Below, piece after piece: positions 1 to 6,436 of a stretch of DNA of 19,660 nucleotides. Below the pieces are notes generated by a model, which saw only the letters and a program-made list of their open reading frames with translations, was not told the origin of the DNA and made no database searches. Source of the DNA: 2-12-FULL-60-25 sp964638165 (GTDB lineage Bacteria; Patescibacteriota; Patescibacteriia; 2-12-FULL-60-25). Positions within the stretch are counted from its first letter, which is position 1. Every line of letters starts with the position of its first letter. The translations under genes and the position numbers were made by a program. The stretch covers positions 1 through 19,660 of the forward strand of contig CAZWYJ010000013.1 in NCBI GenBank assembly GCA_964638165.1, written 5' to 3'.

Positions 1-55
1 TGTACTGACAAGCATAATCGCATTTTATCATGCGGTCTGCTAGTCTAGAGCCTTA

Positions 56-98
56 CGAATTACGGATTTAGATGCCTTTATTTGTAATCCGTAATTCG
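56..98. repeat. Inverted repeat just after the ABC transporter stop (ATTCGTAATTC word)
   Basis: Perfect 13-bp arms, CGAATTACGGATT at 56-68 and its complement at 86-98, around a 17-nt loop. The word continues on the gene side as GCAATTCGTAATTC to about 112. It begins 19 nt past the TAG of the transporter gene. No T-tract follows on the minus strand, so it is not a canonical intrinsic terminator. Bases 1-50 show nothing recognisable. Confidence 0.85.
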
Positions 99-117
99 CA
101 ATTCGTAATTCATAATC

Positions 118-1920
118 CTATTGGTACGCCTTGGCTTGCAGAGTGAACAGCTCCGCATACCTCCCCTTCTTATCCATCAACGTCTCATGCGACCCCTCCT
201 CGATGACCCGTCCGGCATCAATCACGATCACGTGCTCCGCCTGCCGGAGCGTAGAGAAACGGTGGGAAACGAAAATAATCCCCTTCCCTTCAAGGACGTC
301 CGGGAGCGAGTGGAAAAAATTCTCCTCTTTCTCCGGATCAACCGCCGAGGTCGGCTCGTCGAAGATGTACATGCGCGCATCGCGGTAGAGAGCGCGCGCA
401 ATACCGACGATCTGATTCTGCCCGCCGGAGAGCTCGACCGCCTTATCCTCCACCATCGCATACTGCTTGCCCGCATGTGTTTCGATCCCATTCTTGAAAT
501 CCGGCAAGACGCTCCGCAGTCCGCTCGCATCAACCGACCGATCCAGACGCGGCCCATCTACTTCCTTGGCATAATCGCCGTAGAGAATTTGACGACGAAT
601 CGTATCATCAAAACGCGGGACATCCTGACTCATCACCGAAAGCGCGCGTCGCCACGCCGAAGGCTTGATATCCGCGAGACTCACCCCATTAACGAGAATG
701 CGCCCTTTCGTCGGCTGAAAAATACCCATCAGTAATTTGAGTACCGTTGATTTTCCCGCGCCATTCAAGCCAACGAGCGCGAGGCGATCACCTTCGCGAA
801 AGGTGCAGTTGATGCCACGCAAGACCTCTTCTCTGCTTCCGGGATAGGAAAAATGAACGTTCTTGAATTCAATCACGAGCGGGCGTGGCGGAACTTCCTT
901 GCCGACATCTTTCTCCGGCTGAAGCGACAAAAAATCCCTCACGATGACAAGAAAGGCCGCATCGCGCTGAATTGCTCGATACTGGCTTAGCGCATATCCG
1001 AGATCCATCCAAAATGAGGGGAAGCTCACAAGAAATGCCGACAGCGTTCCAACGGCAATCGTCCCGCCTGTCATGCCGTGAAGAAGAACGTACAATGCCA
1101 CGGCAAAACTTGCGACATACATTAACTCCGTCACTCCCCAGATCTTCGAGATGGCCCGGATATTCTTCATAGCTGTCTCTAGAAGGCTCCCTGTTGTTCT
1201 CGTCCACAATTTTATGAATGGCCGATGGAGCCCCCACGATTTCACGGAAAGCAGAGATACGGGCATCGTAAGCATGGCGCGATAGTAGCTCGCCCGTCTC
1301 CCCTCGCGCTTCTCGCGATCAAAAAGCGACCACTGCCAGATCGCCTCGCGCCTGCTCATAAAAATTCGGATCAGAACCGCAAAGAAGAGGAGGATGGACG
1401 CCTGCCAGGGTAAAAGCAGGAGGATCATGGACGCACCGAGCGCGCTCGCGAGGTGGAACAAGCCATAGAATGCCCACTGCGAAATATTCAGTATCACATA
1501 AGCCTTTCGCTGGAAGGCGTCACAGAGGATACGAAATTCCGTGCGCTCCAACACGGAAAATGATAGCGAAGCCATCTTTCGGATCACACCCTCATTCGAG
1601 GCGTACTCGAGACGAAAACGGATCACGTCGGTTTGGACATCCATGTTAAACCGACCCACGCCCATCACGGCGTAACAGATTAAAATCACAATGAGCCAAT
1701 ACGCCGCTGCGTGAAAATCCTGTCCGCTTAAAGCATCAACCGCCGACTTCACGGCGAACACCGAAAGCGCCGTAAAAGGAACCATGGCGATTCCCATGAC
1801 CGTCCACAACAAAAAAGCCCTTGGAGCGGCACGAAAAACGAACTTCGCAATGAATGGGACAGCGCCAAGGACCTGTTTTGATGTCGGCTTCTCGTTGACC
1901 GTTGGAATGTGATACTCCAC
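118..1920 (-). CDS. ABC transporter, fused permease and ATPase (exporter half-transporter)
   Basis: Inner-membrane ABC exporter half-molecule, expected to work as a dimer; the substrate cannot be told from the sequence. From the GTG at 1920 it is 600 residues. The N-terminal half has hydrophobic segments at about residues 35-57, 74-92, 144-187 and 264-304. The ATPase half has Walker A GLNGAGKST (about 384-392), a Q-loop Gln near 432, the signature LSGGQ (497-501), Walker B MYIFDEP (517-523) and an H-loop His near 553 in VSHR. The frame stays open upstream to a TTG at 1998, but those 26 extra codons come from the inverted repeat 1943-2031 and read as low-complexity peptide, so GTG 1920 is preferred. 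No ATG occurs before the first membrane helix. A TATACT box (1928-1933) lies just in front of the GTG, without a good -35. The stop is TAG at 118-120. Confidence 0.93.
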   Translation of the reverse strand: MEYHIPTVNEKPTSKQVLGAVPFIAKFVFRAAPRAFLLWTVMGIAMVPFTALSVFAVKSAVDALSGQDFHAAAYWLIVILICYAVMGVGRFNMDVQTDVIRFRLEYASNEGVIRKMASLSFSVLERTEFRILCDAFQRKAYVILNISQWAFYGLFHLASALGASMILLLLPWQASILLFFAVLIRIFMSRREAIWQWSLFDREKREGRRASYYRAMLTMPVSLLSVKSWGLHRPFIKLWTRTTGSLLETAMKNIRAISKIWGVTELMYVASFAVALYVLLHGMTGGTIAVGTLSAFLVSFPSFWMDLGYALSQYRAIQRDAAFLVIVRDFLSLQPEKDVGKEVPPRPLVIEFKNVHFSYPGSREEVLRGINCTFREGDRLALVGLNGAGKSTVLKLLMGIFQPTKGRILVNGVSLADIKPSAWRRALSVMSQDVPRFDDTIRRQILYGDYAKEVDGPRLDRSVDASGLRSVLPDFKNGIETHAGKQYAMVEDKAVELSGGQNQIVGIARALYRDARMYIFDEPTSAVDPEKEENFFHSLPDVLEGKGIIFVSHRFSTLRQAEHVIVIDAGRVIEEGSHETLMDKKGRYAELFTLQAKAYQ

Positions 1921-1942
1921 GAGGGATAGTATATAAGGAAAA

Positions 1943-2031
1943 ACGTTTGAACCATGATTCACGGGATTTGCAGGATTAACAGGATCGCAATCCTGCAAAT
2001 CCTTAAATCATGCGAATCATGGTTCAAACGT
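1943..2031. repeat. Long palindromic element overlapping the prfB stop codon
   Basis: Outer arms of 18 bp match perfectly (1943-1960 with 2014-2031) and inner arms of 14 bp match perfectly (GGATTTGCAGGATT at 1964-1977 with its complement at 1989-2002). The prfB TGA (2024-2026) lies inside the right outer arm. On the minus strand the hairpin is followed by TTTTTCCTTAT, so it could end prfB transcription like an intrinsic terminator. The size and two-tier arms also fit a MITE-like or REP-like element. It fills the whole gap between prfB and the preferred start of the ABC gene. Confidence 0.88.
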
Positions 2032-3157
2032 CCTTGTTCAACTCTGCGCCCATGTCACGTTTCCCCGCCTGCATGCGGAGATAGGCTTCGACGAATCGGT
2101 CGAGGTCGCCGTCGAGCACCTTGTCCGTTTCCGTGGTTTCAAAATCCGTGCGTGCGTCTTTGACGAGCTGGTATGGATGGATGACGTAGTTTCGAATTTG
2201 ATTCCCCCACTCCGCGCTATGAAATTCTCCCCGAAGTTCCTTTTTCTCTTTCGCCATTTCTTCTTCCCGCAACGCAAAGAGCTTTGACTTCAAAATCTGC
2301 ATGGCTGTTTCCTTGTTCTGCTGCTGGCTTCGTTCATTCTGGCAAGAGACCGTGATATTCGTGGGCAAATGCACGATACGGACGGCGGAATACGTGGTAT
2401 TCACGGACTGCCCGCCTTTTCCGCCGGACATGAAGGTATCAATGCGCAAATCCTCGGGTTTGAGATCAATCTGAATGCTCTCATCAACTTCGGGCAAGAC
2501 TTCGACGAGTGCAAATGACGTTTGGCGCAGGTGATCCGCATTGAACGGCGAAAGGCGCACGAGACGATGCACGCCCGCCTCACTGCGGAGATGCCCGTAG
2601 ACGTTCTTGCCTTCAACGAACATCGTGGCAGACTTGATCCCCGCCTCCGTGCCACGACTCTCGTCTACGAGACGAACCTTCCAGCCTTTCTTCTCGGCAT
2701 ACCGCACGTACATGCGAAGCAACATCTCCGCCCAGTCCTGCGCATCCGTTCCGCCCGCGCCTGCGTGAATACTCATGACCGCGCTCTTGGCGTCATGCGC
2801 TCCCGAAAACAACATGCTGAACTCAAGCGCCCCATACCGGGCTTCAAGAGCATTCGCGGACGATTCCATATCCGCGAGCAAGGCTTCGTCCTTTTCTTCT
2901 TCCGCCACGCGAATGACATCCAGAAGATCTTCGACGTCTTTGCGCAACACCTGCCACGCGCCCACGTCATCCTTGAGATCCGCCAGCTTCTGCGATTCGC
3001 GACGCGCACGCTCCTGGTCCGACCAGAAGTCCGGCGCAGATGTCTCGATTTCCAACGCAGAGATTTCCGAGAGACGCGCGTCTATCGCCAAAACCCGCCA
3101 GGCCTCGACAACGCGGGCTTGGAGGGAGGTGAGACGATCAATGAGAGGGTGGGACAT
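2024..3157 (-). CDS. prfB: Peptide chain release factor 2
   Basis: Class I release factor 2, which recognises UGA and UAA in the ribosomal A site and triggers peptidyl-tRNA hydrolysis. From ATG 3157 the protein is 377 residues, close to the family norm of about 365. The RF2 anticodon-like tripeptide SPF is at about 203-205 (RF1 would have PxT), and the catalytic GGQ is at 248-250 in GGKGGQSVN. The N-terminal helical domain and the HAGAGGTDAQDWAEML block are intact. The classical RF2 programmed +1 frameshift with an early in-frame UGA is absent: the region around residue 25 reads straight through. Upstream TTG 3205 and ATG 3199 are in frame but lie in an inverted repeat and add non-homologous residues. 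The gene ends in its own cognate stop, UGA. Confidence 0.97.
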   Translation of the reverse strand: MSHPLIDRLTSLQARVVEAWRVLAIDARLSEISALEIETSAPDFWSDQERARRESQKLADLKDDVGAWQVLRKDVEDLLDVIRVAEEEKDEALLADMESSANALEARYGALEFSMLFSGAHDAKSAVMSIHAGAGGTDAQDWAEMLLRMYVRYAEKKGWKVRLVDESRGTEAGIKSATMFVEGKNVYGHLRSEAGVHRLVRLSPFNADHLRQTSFALVEVLPEVDESIQIDLKPEDLRIDTFMSGGKGGQSVNTTYSAVRIVHLPTNITVSCQNERSQQQNKETAMQILKSKLFALREEEMAKEKKELRGEFHSAEWGNQIRNYVIHPYQLVKDARTDFETTETDKVLDGDLDRFVEAYLRMQAGKRDMGAELNKDV

Positions 3158-3165
3158 ACGAACAG

Positions 3166-3223
3166 GATTGTTAGATTGCTCGATTGTTAAGCACGGCATG
3201 AGCAATCAAGTAATCTAACAATC
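3166..3223. repeat. Inverted repeat upstream of prfB (GATTGTT word)
   Basis: GATTGTTAGATT (3166-3177) is perfectly complementary to 3212-3223. Related units, GCTCGATTGTT and AGCAATCAAG, sit inside the arms, so the spacer is built from repeats of a GATTGTT-like word in both orientations. It lies in the leader of prfB, 9 nt before the ATG. No T-tract follows on the minus strand. Confidence 0.82.
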
Positions 3224-3262
3224 AAGTAACTTCACCCTATTTCAGACAAAAAAGCAAGCGTG

Positions 3263-3332
3263 CATGTCGTATTTCGGAATTCGCCTTTCGGAAAAATGGG
3301 ATGAATGTGTGCATATCCCGAAATACGACATG
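3263..3332. repeat. Inverted repeat of the CGTATTTCGG family, copy 1
   Basis: Perfect 15-bp arms: CATGTCGTATTTCGG at 3263-3277 and its complement at 3318-3332. The loop carries a further related unit (AATTCGCCTTTCGG). It starts 21 nt after the stop of the DUF4870-like gene. On the minus strand a run of six T follows about 9 nt beyond the stem, so weak termination is possible. Related sequence recurs near 7847-7951, 11985-12022 and 13758-13871. Confidence 0.85.
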
Positions 3333-3353
3333 TGAGCTACGAACTGCGCGCTT

Positions 3354-3692
3354 CTAAAGATTGATCTTTTCGCGATACTTCCCGATATACGGAACTTCCC
3401 AAAACCGCCCGTTCAGGCAGACGAGGAAGGCGTACGCATTCACGATGAAGAGGAGAAGTGCCGCGAGCCATCCGAAGAGCGGGATCCAGAATCCGAATGA
3501 TCCAATAATCCACGCGCAGCAGAGGATGAGCCCCTGCTTGGCATGTTCCTGCGCAAACCGAGACCCGCGCGCTGCGAGGAGTGGGACGAGGCAGAGAAGA
3601 CCCAAATATCCGATTGCGGCAACCACGCGATTATCTTCAACGTCTTTGGGGTCGAACTTCGGGATCACGGTACCTTGGATGGTGTCTGACAT
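3354..3692 (-). CDS. DUF4870-like small membrane protein
   Basis: A 112-residue protein with three hydrophobic segments at about 23-41, 51-70 and 71-93. The core RGSRFAQEHAKQGLILCCAWIIG is typical of the DUF4870 (Tic20-like) family, as are the C-terminal NGRFWEVPYIGKY motif and the overall length. The function of the family is not established. The ATG at 3692 is the first in frame, and the soluble N-terminus has no signal peptide. There is no Shine-Dalgarno sequence. The gene lies 63 nt downstream of the four-helix-bundle gene. Placement in the family is from recall of its pattern rather than a search. Confidence 0.8.
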   Translation of the reverse strand: MSDTIQGTVIPKFDPKDVEDNRVVAAIGYLGLLCLVPLLAARGSRFAQEHAKQGLILCCAWIIGSFGFWIPLFGWLAALLLFIVNAYAFLVCLNGRFWEVPYIGKYREKINL

Positions 3693-3728
3693 ATGAGGAA
3701 TGGTAGCATGGGAAGGTGGGTGGGAGAA

Positions 3729-3755
3729 GACGTAGATGGTAGATCGTAGATCGGA
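3729..3755. repeat. Left complementary end of the four-helix-bundle gene unit (GTAGATC word)
   Basis: A 27-nt sequence built from GTAGATC-like units that touches the TAG stop of the four-helix-bundle gene (stop 3756-3758). Its reverse complement matches 4195-4221 at 24 of 27 positions, and matches 4295-4319 at 24 of 25. Confidence 0.85.
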
Positions 3756-4127
3756 CTATTTGAGACGCTTTTGCCTTGAATGAATAAAACCTGTAAGCAA
3801 CTGGATACATCTGATGATCATTTGATTTAACTGCTCGTACTGATCCTGCGATATGTATTTTAAACGCAAAGCAATGATCACCTGCGTTTCGAGCTCCGAG
3901 GCAGAGCCAAATGCAATATGTAAAAATTGGAGAAAATCGGCATCTGTTTTTCTTCGATAACCCTCTGCAATATTTGAAGGTATGGAGACAGCCGCCCTTC
4001 TCATTTGAGATGTTAAGCCAAAACGTTCATGCGTTGGAAATCCATCACTTATTTTGTACATCCGCTCAACCAAATCCATTCCGACCTGCCAAATGAGCAG
4101 GTCATGATATCCTTTTGTCATAATCAT
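3756..4127 (-). CDS. Four-helix-bundle protein, 23S rRNA intervening-sequence protein family
   Basis: A 123-residue protein matching the pattern of the 23S rRNA intervening-sequence (IVS) family, also related to the Avd accessory protein of diversity-generating retroelements. Visible family marks are DLLIWQVGMDLV near 9-20, FPTHERFGLTSQMRRAAVSIPSNIAEGYRRK at 30-60, and the GSASELETQ block near 74-82. Its molecular role is unknown; the family forms pentameric helical bundles and is thought to bind nucleic acid. The gene is clearly more AT-rich than its neighbours: I count 35% GC over 3781-3840 against 68% over 4441-4500 in groEL. It is bounded by complementary 27-nt repeats. The first ATG (4127) and a second one two codons in are both usable. 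No reverse transcriptase or rRNA is present nearby. Confidence 0.92.
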   Translation of the reverse strand: MIMTKGYHDLLIWQVGMDLVERMYKISDGFPTHERFGLTSQMRRAAVSIPSNIAEGYRRKTDADFLQFLHIAFGSASELETQVIIALRLKYISQDQYEQLNQMIIRCIQLLTGFIHSRQKRLK

Positions 4128-4194
4128 ATATTCTATTCAGTCTCGCATTTCAAAATCATTGTCAATGTGTATATCGTAGCCAATTTTTCATCTT

Positions 4195-4221
4195 TCCGAT
4201 CTACGACCTATCACCTACGTC
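4195..4221. repeat. Right complementary end of the four-helix-bundle gene unit
   Basis: A 27-nt copy of the GATCTAC-type repeat in opposite orientation to 3729-3755, with three mismatches. It lies 67 nt upstream of the gene start, so the two ends enclose about 493 bp with the gene inside. The 67-nt leader holds a perfect TTGACA on the minus strand (near 4160) but no convincing -10 at the right distance. Confidence 0.82.
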
Positions 4222-4224
4222 TTC

Positions 4225-4254
4225 AAAAAACCGACCACCTCTTTCGAAGTGATC
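4225..4254 (-). terminator. Intrinsic terminator of the groES-groEL operon
   Basis: On the minus strand a 9-bp stem (GATCACTTC pairing with GAGGTGGTC, with two G-U pairs) closes a GAAA tetraloop and is followed by GG and six T. It lies 76 nt beyond the groEL stop, between two copies of the GATCTAC repeat. Confidence 0.88.
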
Positions 4255-4294
4255 GATTTATTTGTTTTCTTCAGGTTGAACGACAAATGGCAAT

Positions 4295-4326
4295 TCCGAT
4301 CTACGATCTACCACCTACGATCTACC
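4295..4326. repeat. Third GATCTAC repeat copy, immediately after the groEL stop
   Basis: Same orientation as 4195-4221. The first 25 nt differ at one position from the reverse complement of 3729-3755, and a further GATCTACC unit follows. It ends 4 nt from the groEL TAG (4331-4333). Confidence 0.82.
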
Positions 4327-4330
4327 TCCC

Positions 4331-5962
4331 CTAGAACCCCATTCCCCCGCCCATGCCACCGCCGTGGTCATGGCCTGCAGGTTCTTCCTTCTTCGGGATG
4401 TCCGTGATAGCACATTCCGTGGTGAGGAACATCCCTGCGGCGGATGCGGCGTTCTGGAGCGCAGAGCGCGTCACCTTGGCCGGATCAACGATCCCGGCCA
4501 CCATGAGATCTTCGTAGACGTCCTTGGCCGCATTATAGCCTTCCGATCCCTTGCGGGACTTCACTTCCTGCGCAACCACAGACCCGTCCTTGCCGGCATT
4601 CTCCGCGATGATGCGAATCGGTTCCTCAATCGCGCGACGGAGGATGTTCAATCCGATCTTCTCATCACCTTCGAGCATCAATGCGTCGAGCACCGGAAGC
4701 GCGCGGATCAATGCGACGCCACCGCCAGGCACAATCCCCTCTTCCGTCGCCGCCTTCGTGGCTGCGACCGCGTCCTCAATGCGATGCATCTTCTCCTTTG
4801 TCTCCACTTCCGTGGCAGCGCCAACTTTGATGACGCCCACGCCACCGACGAGCTTAGCCATGCGCTCCTGGAGCTTCTCGCGGTCAAAGTCGCTATCCGT
4901 GGTTTCGATCTGCTTGCGAATTTGCGCGGCACGATCCTTGATCGCCTGCTCATCGCCTGCTCCGCCCACGAACGTGGTGTGATCCTTCGTGGCAATCACC
5001 TTCTGCGCAGAACCAAGGTCCGTCATGACAACGGAGTCGAGCTTGCGACCGAGCTCATCCGTGATGAGCGTGGCGCCCGTCACGATCGCGAGATCTTGCA
5101 ACATCTCCTTGCGACGATCGCCAAAGCCCGGGGCCTTGATCGCGAGCACGCTGAACGACCCGCGGAGCTTGTTCAGAACGAGAGTCGTGAGAGCCTCGCC
5201 TTCGATGTCATCCGCGATGATCACCATATCCTTCTTTCCGGTCTGCACCACCTGTTCCAAGATGGGAACAATTTCGTGCACGGTCGAGATCTTCTTATCC
5301 GTCACCAAGATCGGGGCATCTGCGTACTCCGCAACCATCCGATCGGAATTTGTCACCATGTAGTGCGAGATGTAGCCCTTGTCTATGCGCATGCCTTTGA
5401 CGGTTTCCGTCTCGATCCCGAAGGACTGCGACTCATTCACCGTGATCACGCCCTCCTGTCCGACTTCCTTAATCGCTGCGGCGATGATCTTGCCGATCTC
5501 GGCATCATTCGCGCTGATGGACGCGACCTGTTCAATTTCGTCTCCGGCAACCGGCTTGGCGATCTTCTCGCGAATCTCTTTGACGATGGCCTCAACACCC
5601 TTCTCAATGCCACGACGAACCGCGAGCGGGCTTGCACCAGCCGTGATGTTCTTAATCCCCTCGGTGATCATGGCCTGCGCGAGCACCGTGGCCGTGGTCG
5701 TGCCGTCTCCGGCGACATCATTCGTTTTGGACGCGACCTCTTTGACGAGTTCCGCACCCATGTTCTCGAACTTGTTTTCGAGTTCAATTTCCTTCGCAAC
5801 CGTGACGCCGTCTTTCGTAATCGTCGGCGCACCATACCCGCGATCAATGACGACGTTCCGCCCCTTCGGACCGAGCGTGATCTTAACCGCATTCGCGAGC
5901 GCGTCAACACCGCGCTTGAGCGCATGACGAGCTTCTTCGTTGAAAATAATCTGTTTCGACAT
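4331..5962 (-). CDS. groEL: Chaperonin GroEL (Hsp60)
   Basis: Full-length 60-kDa chaperonin of 543 residues that folds proteins in its double ring together with GroES. ATP-site motifs are intact: GPKGRNV at 31-37 and GDGTTTATVL at 85-94. The C-terminal Gly/Met-rich tail (GGGMGGGMGF), which fills the bottom of the cavity, is present. ATG 5962 gives the normal start MSKQIIFNEEAR; a TTG two codons upstream (5968) is in frame but not needed. It lies 83 nt downstream of groES, with an imperfect inverted repeat in the gap, and is followed by the terminator at 4225-4254. Expected heat-shock control is through the CIRCE element in front of groES. Confidence 0.99.
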   Translation of the reverse strand: MSKQIIFNEEARHALKRGVDALANAVKITLGPKGRNVVIDRGYGAPTITKDGVTVAKEIELENKFENMGAELVKEVASKTNDVAGDGTTTATVLAQAMITEGIKNITAGASPLAVRRGIEKGVEAIVKEIREKIAKPVAGDEIEQVASISANDAEIGKIIAAAIKEVGQEGVITVNESQSFGIETETVKGMRIDKGYISHYMVTNSDRMVAEYADAPILVTDKKISTVHEIVPILEQVVQTGKKDMVIIADDIEGEALTTLVLNKLRGSFSVLAIKAPGFGDRRKEMLQDLAIVTGATLITDELGRKLDSVVMTDLGSAQKVIATKDHTTFVGGAGDEQAIKDRAAQIRKQIETTDSDFDREKLQERMAKLVGGVGVIKVGAATEVETKEKMHRIEDAVAATKAATEEGIVPGGGVALIRALPVLDALMLEGDEKIGLNILRRAIEEPIRIIAENAGKDGSVVAQEVKSRKGSEGYNAAKDVYEDLMVAGIVDPAKVTRSALQNAASAAGMFLTTECAITDIPKKEEPAGHDHGGGMGGGMGF

Positions 5963-5981
5963 AATCAATAATTGGTTTATT

Positions 5982-6044
5982 GGTAAGTGGTTGATTGGTT
6001 GATTGGAATTTTCTAATCAACTATTTACTAATCAACTATTTACC
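5982..6044. repeat. Imperfect inverted repeat between groES and groEL (GGTTGATT word)
   Basis: GGTAAGTGGTTGATT (5982-5996) pairs with 6030-6044 at 13 of 15 positions. Extra units of the same word (GGTTGATT at 5997-6004; AATCAACTATTTACT at 6015-6029) lie inside. It starts 1 nt after the groES stop codon and ends 19 nt before the groEL ATG, so it may be a processing or stability element between the two cistrons. Confidence 0.75.
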
Positions 6045-6045
6045 G

Positions 6046-6339
6046 TTATTCGATGACTGCCAAGACGTCGGATTCGGAGATGACGAGGTACTCGGCACCG
6101 TCAACTTTCACCTCATCCGGCGAATACTTCTTAAACACGACTTTGTCGCCAACCTTCACATGCATTGGCGCGAGCGATCCATTATCGAGCACACGACCCG
6201 GACCGACAGAGATCACTTCGCCCTGTTCCGGCCGTTCTTTGTCGGCCGTGTCAGGAAGAATAATACCGGAGGACGTGACTTCCTCCTTGGTGAGTGCCTT
6301 GATGATCAAACGATCGCCAAGCGGACGTACGGTAGACAT
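6046..6339 (-). CDS. groES: Co-chaperonin GroES (Hsp10)
   Basis: A 97-residue co-chaperonin that caps the GroEL ring. It has the normal start MSTVRPLGDRLIIK, a mobile loop at about 19-38 (EEVTSSGIILPDTADKERPE) with the GroEL-contacting IIL tripeptide, and the conserved GPG and GDKVVFKKY segments. Length and order match the family exactly. It is the first gene of the groESL operon. No Shine-Dalgarno sequence is seen before the ATG. The CIRCE element lies 35-61 nt upstream of the start. Confidence 0.98.
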   Translation of the reverse strand: MSTVRPLGDRLIIKALTKEEVTSSGIILPDTADKERPEQGEVISVGPGRVLDNGSLAPMHVKVGDKVVFKKYSPDEVKVDGAEYLVISESDVLAVIE

Positions 6340-6373
6340 AACAATAAGAGAGAAAGTTAGAATGTTTTAGACA

Positions 6374-6400
6374 TCAGCACTCTCTATGCGAGACTGCTAA
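6374..6400 (-). promoter_or_regulatory. CIRCE operator (HrcA binding site) of groESL
   Basis: On the minus strand the sequence is TTAGCAGTC, nine bases, then GAGTGCTGA. The CIRCE consensus is TTAGCACTC-N9-GAGTGCTAA, so 16 of 18 operator positions match and the spacer is exactly nine. It is placed correctly, 34 nt upstream of the groES ATG. This implies repression by HrcA, which is encoded outside this window. I could not assign -35 and -10 boxes with confidence. Confidence 0.92.
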
Positions 6401-6436
6401 TTGGTAGCCGTACTATGCCCAATGGCAGAAACCGCG

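Noticed and set aside
1921..1998. 26-codon N-terminal extension of the ABC transporter from TTG 1998
   Set aside because: It is translated palindromic repeat, starts with TTG, and has no transporter-like sequence; GTG 1920 is the more likely start.
4155..4165. TTGACA on the minus strand as promoter of the four-helix-bundle gene
   Set aside because: No acceptable -10 box at 16-18 nt (the best, TAGAAT, is 24 nt away), so it is noted in the repeat entry but not called as a promoter.
3729..4319. CRISPR array or diversity-generating retroelement around the four-helix-bundle gene
   Set aside because: The repeats are inverted and only three, without regular spacers; no reverse transcriptase, template repeat or variable repeat is present.
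4364..5971. Long open frame (535 codons) on the plus strand opposite groEL
   Set aside because: It is the antisense shadow of a high-GC conserved gene; the peptide is His/Arg/Asp-rich with no family resemblance.
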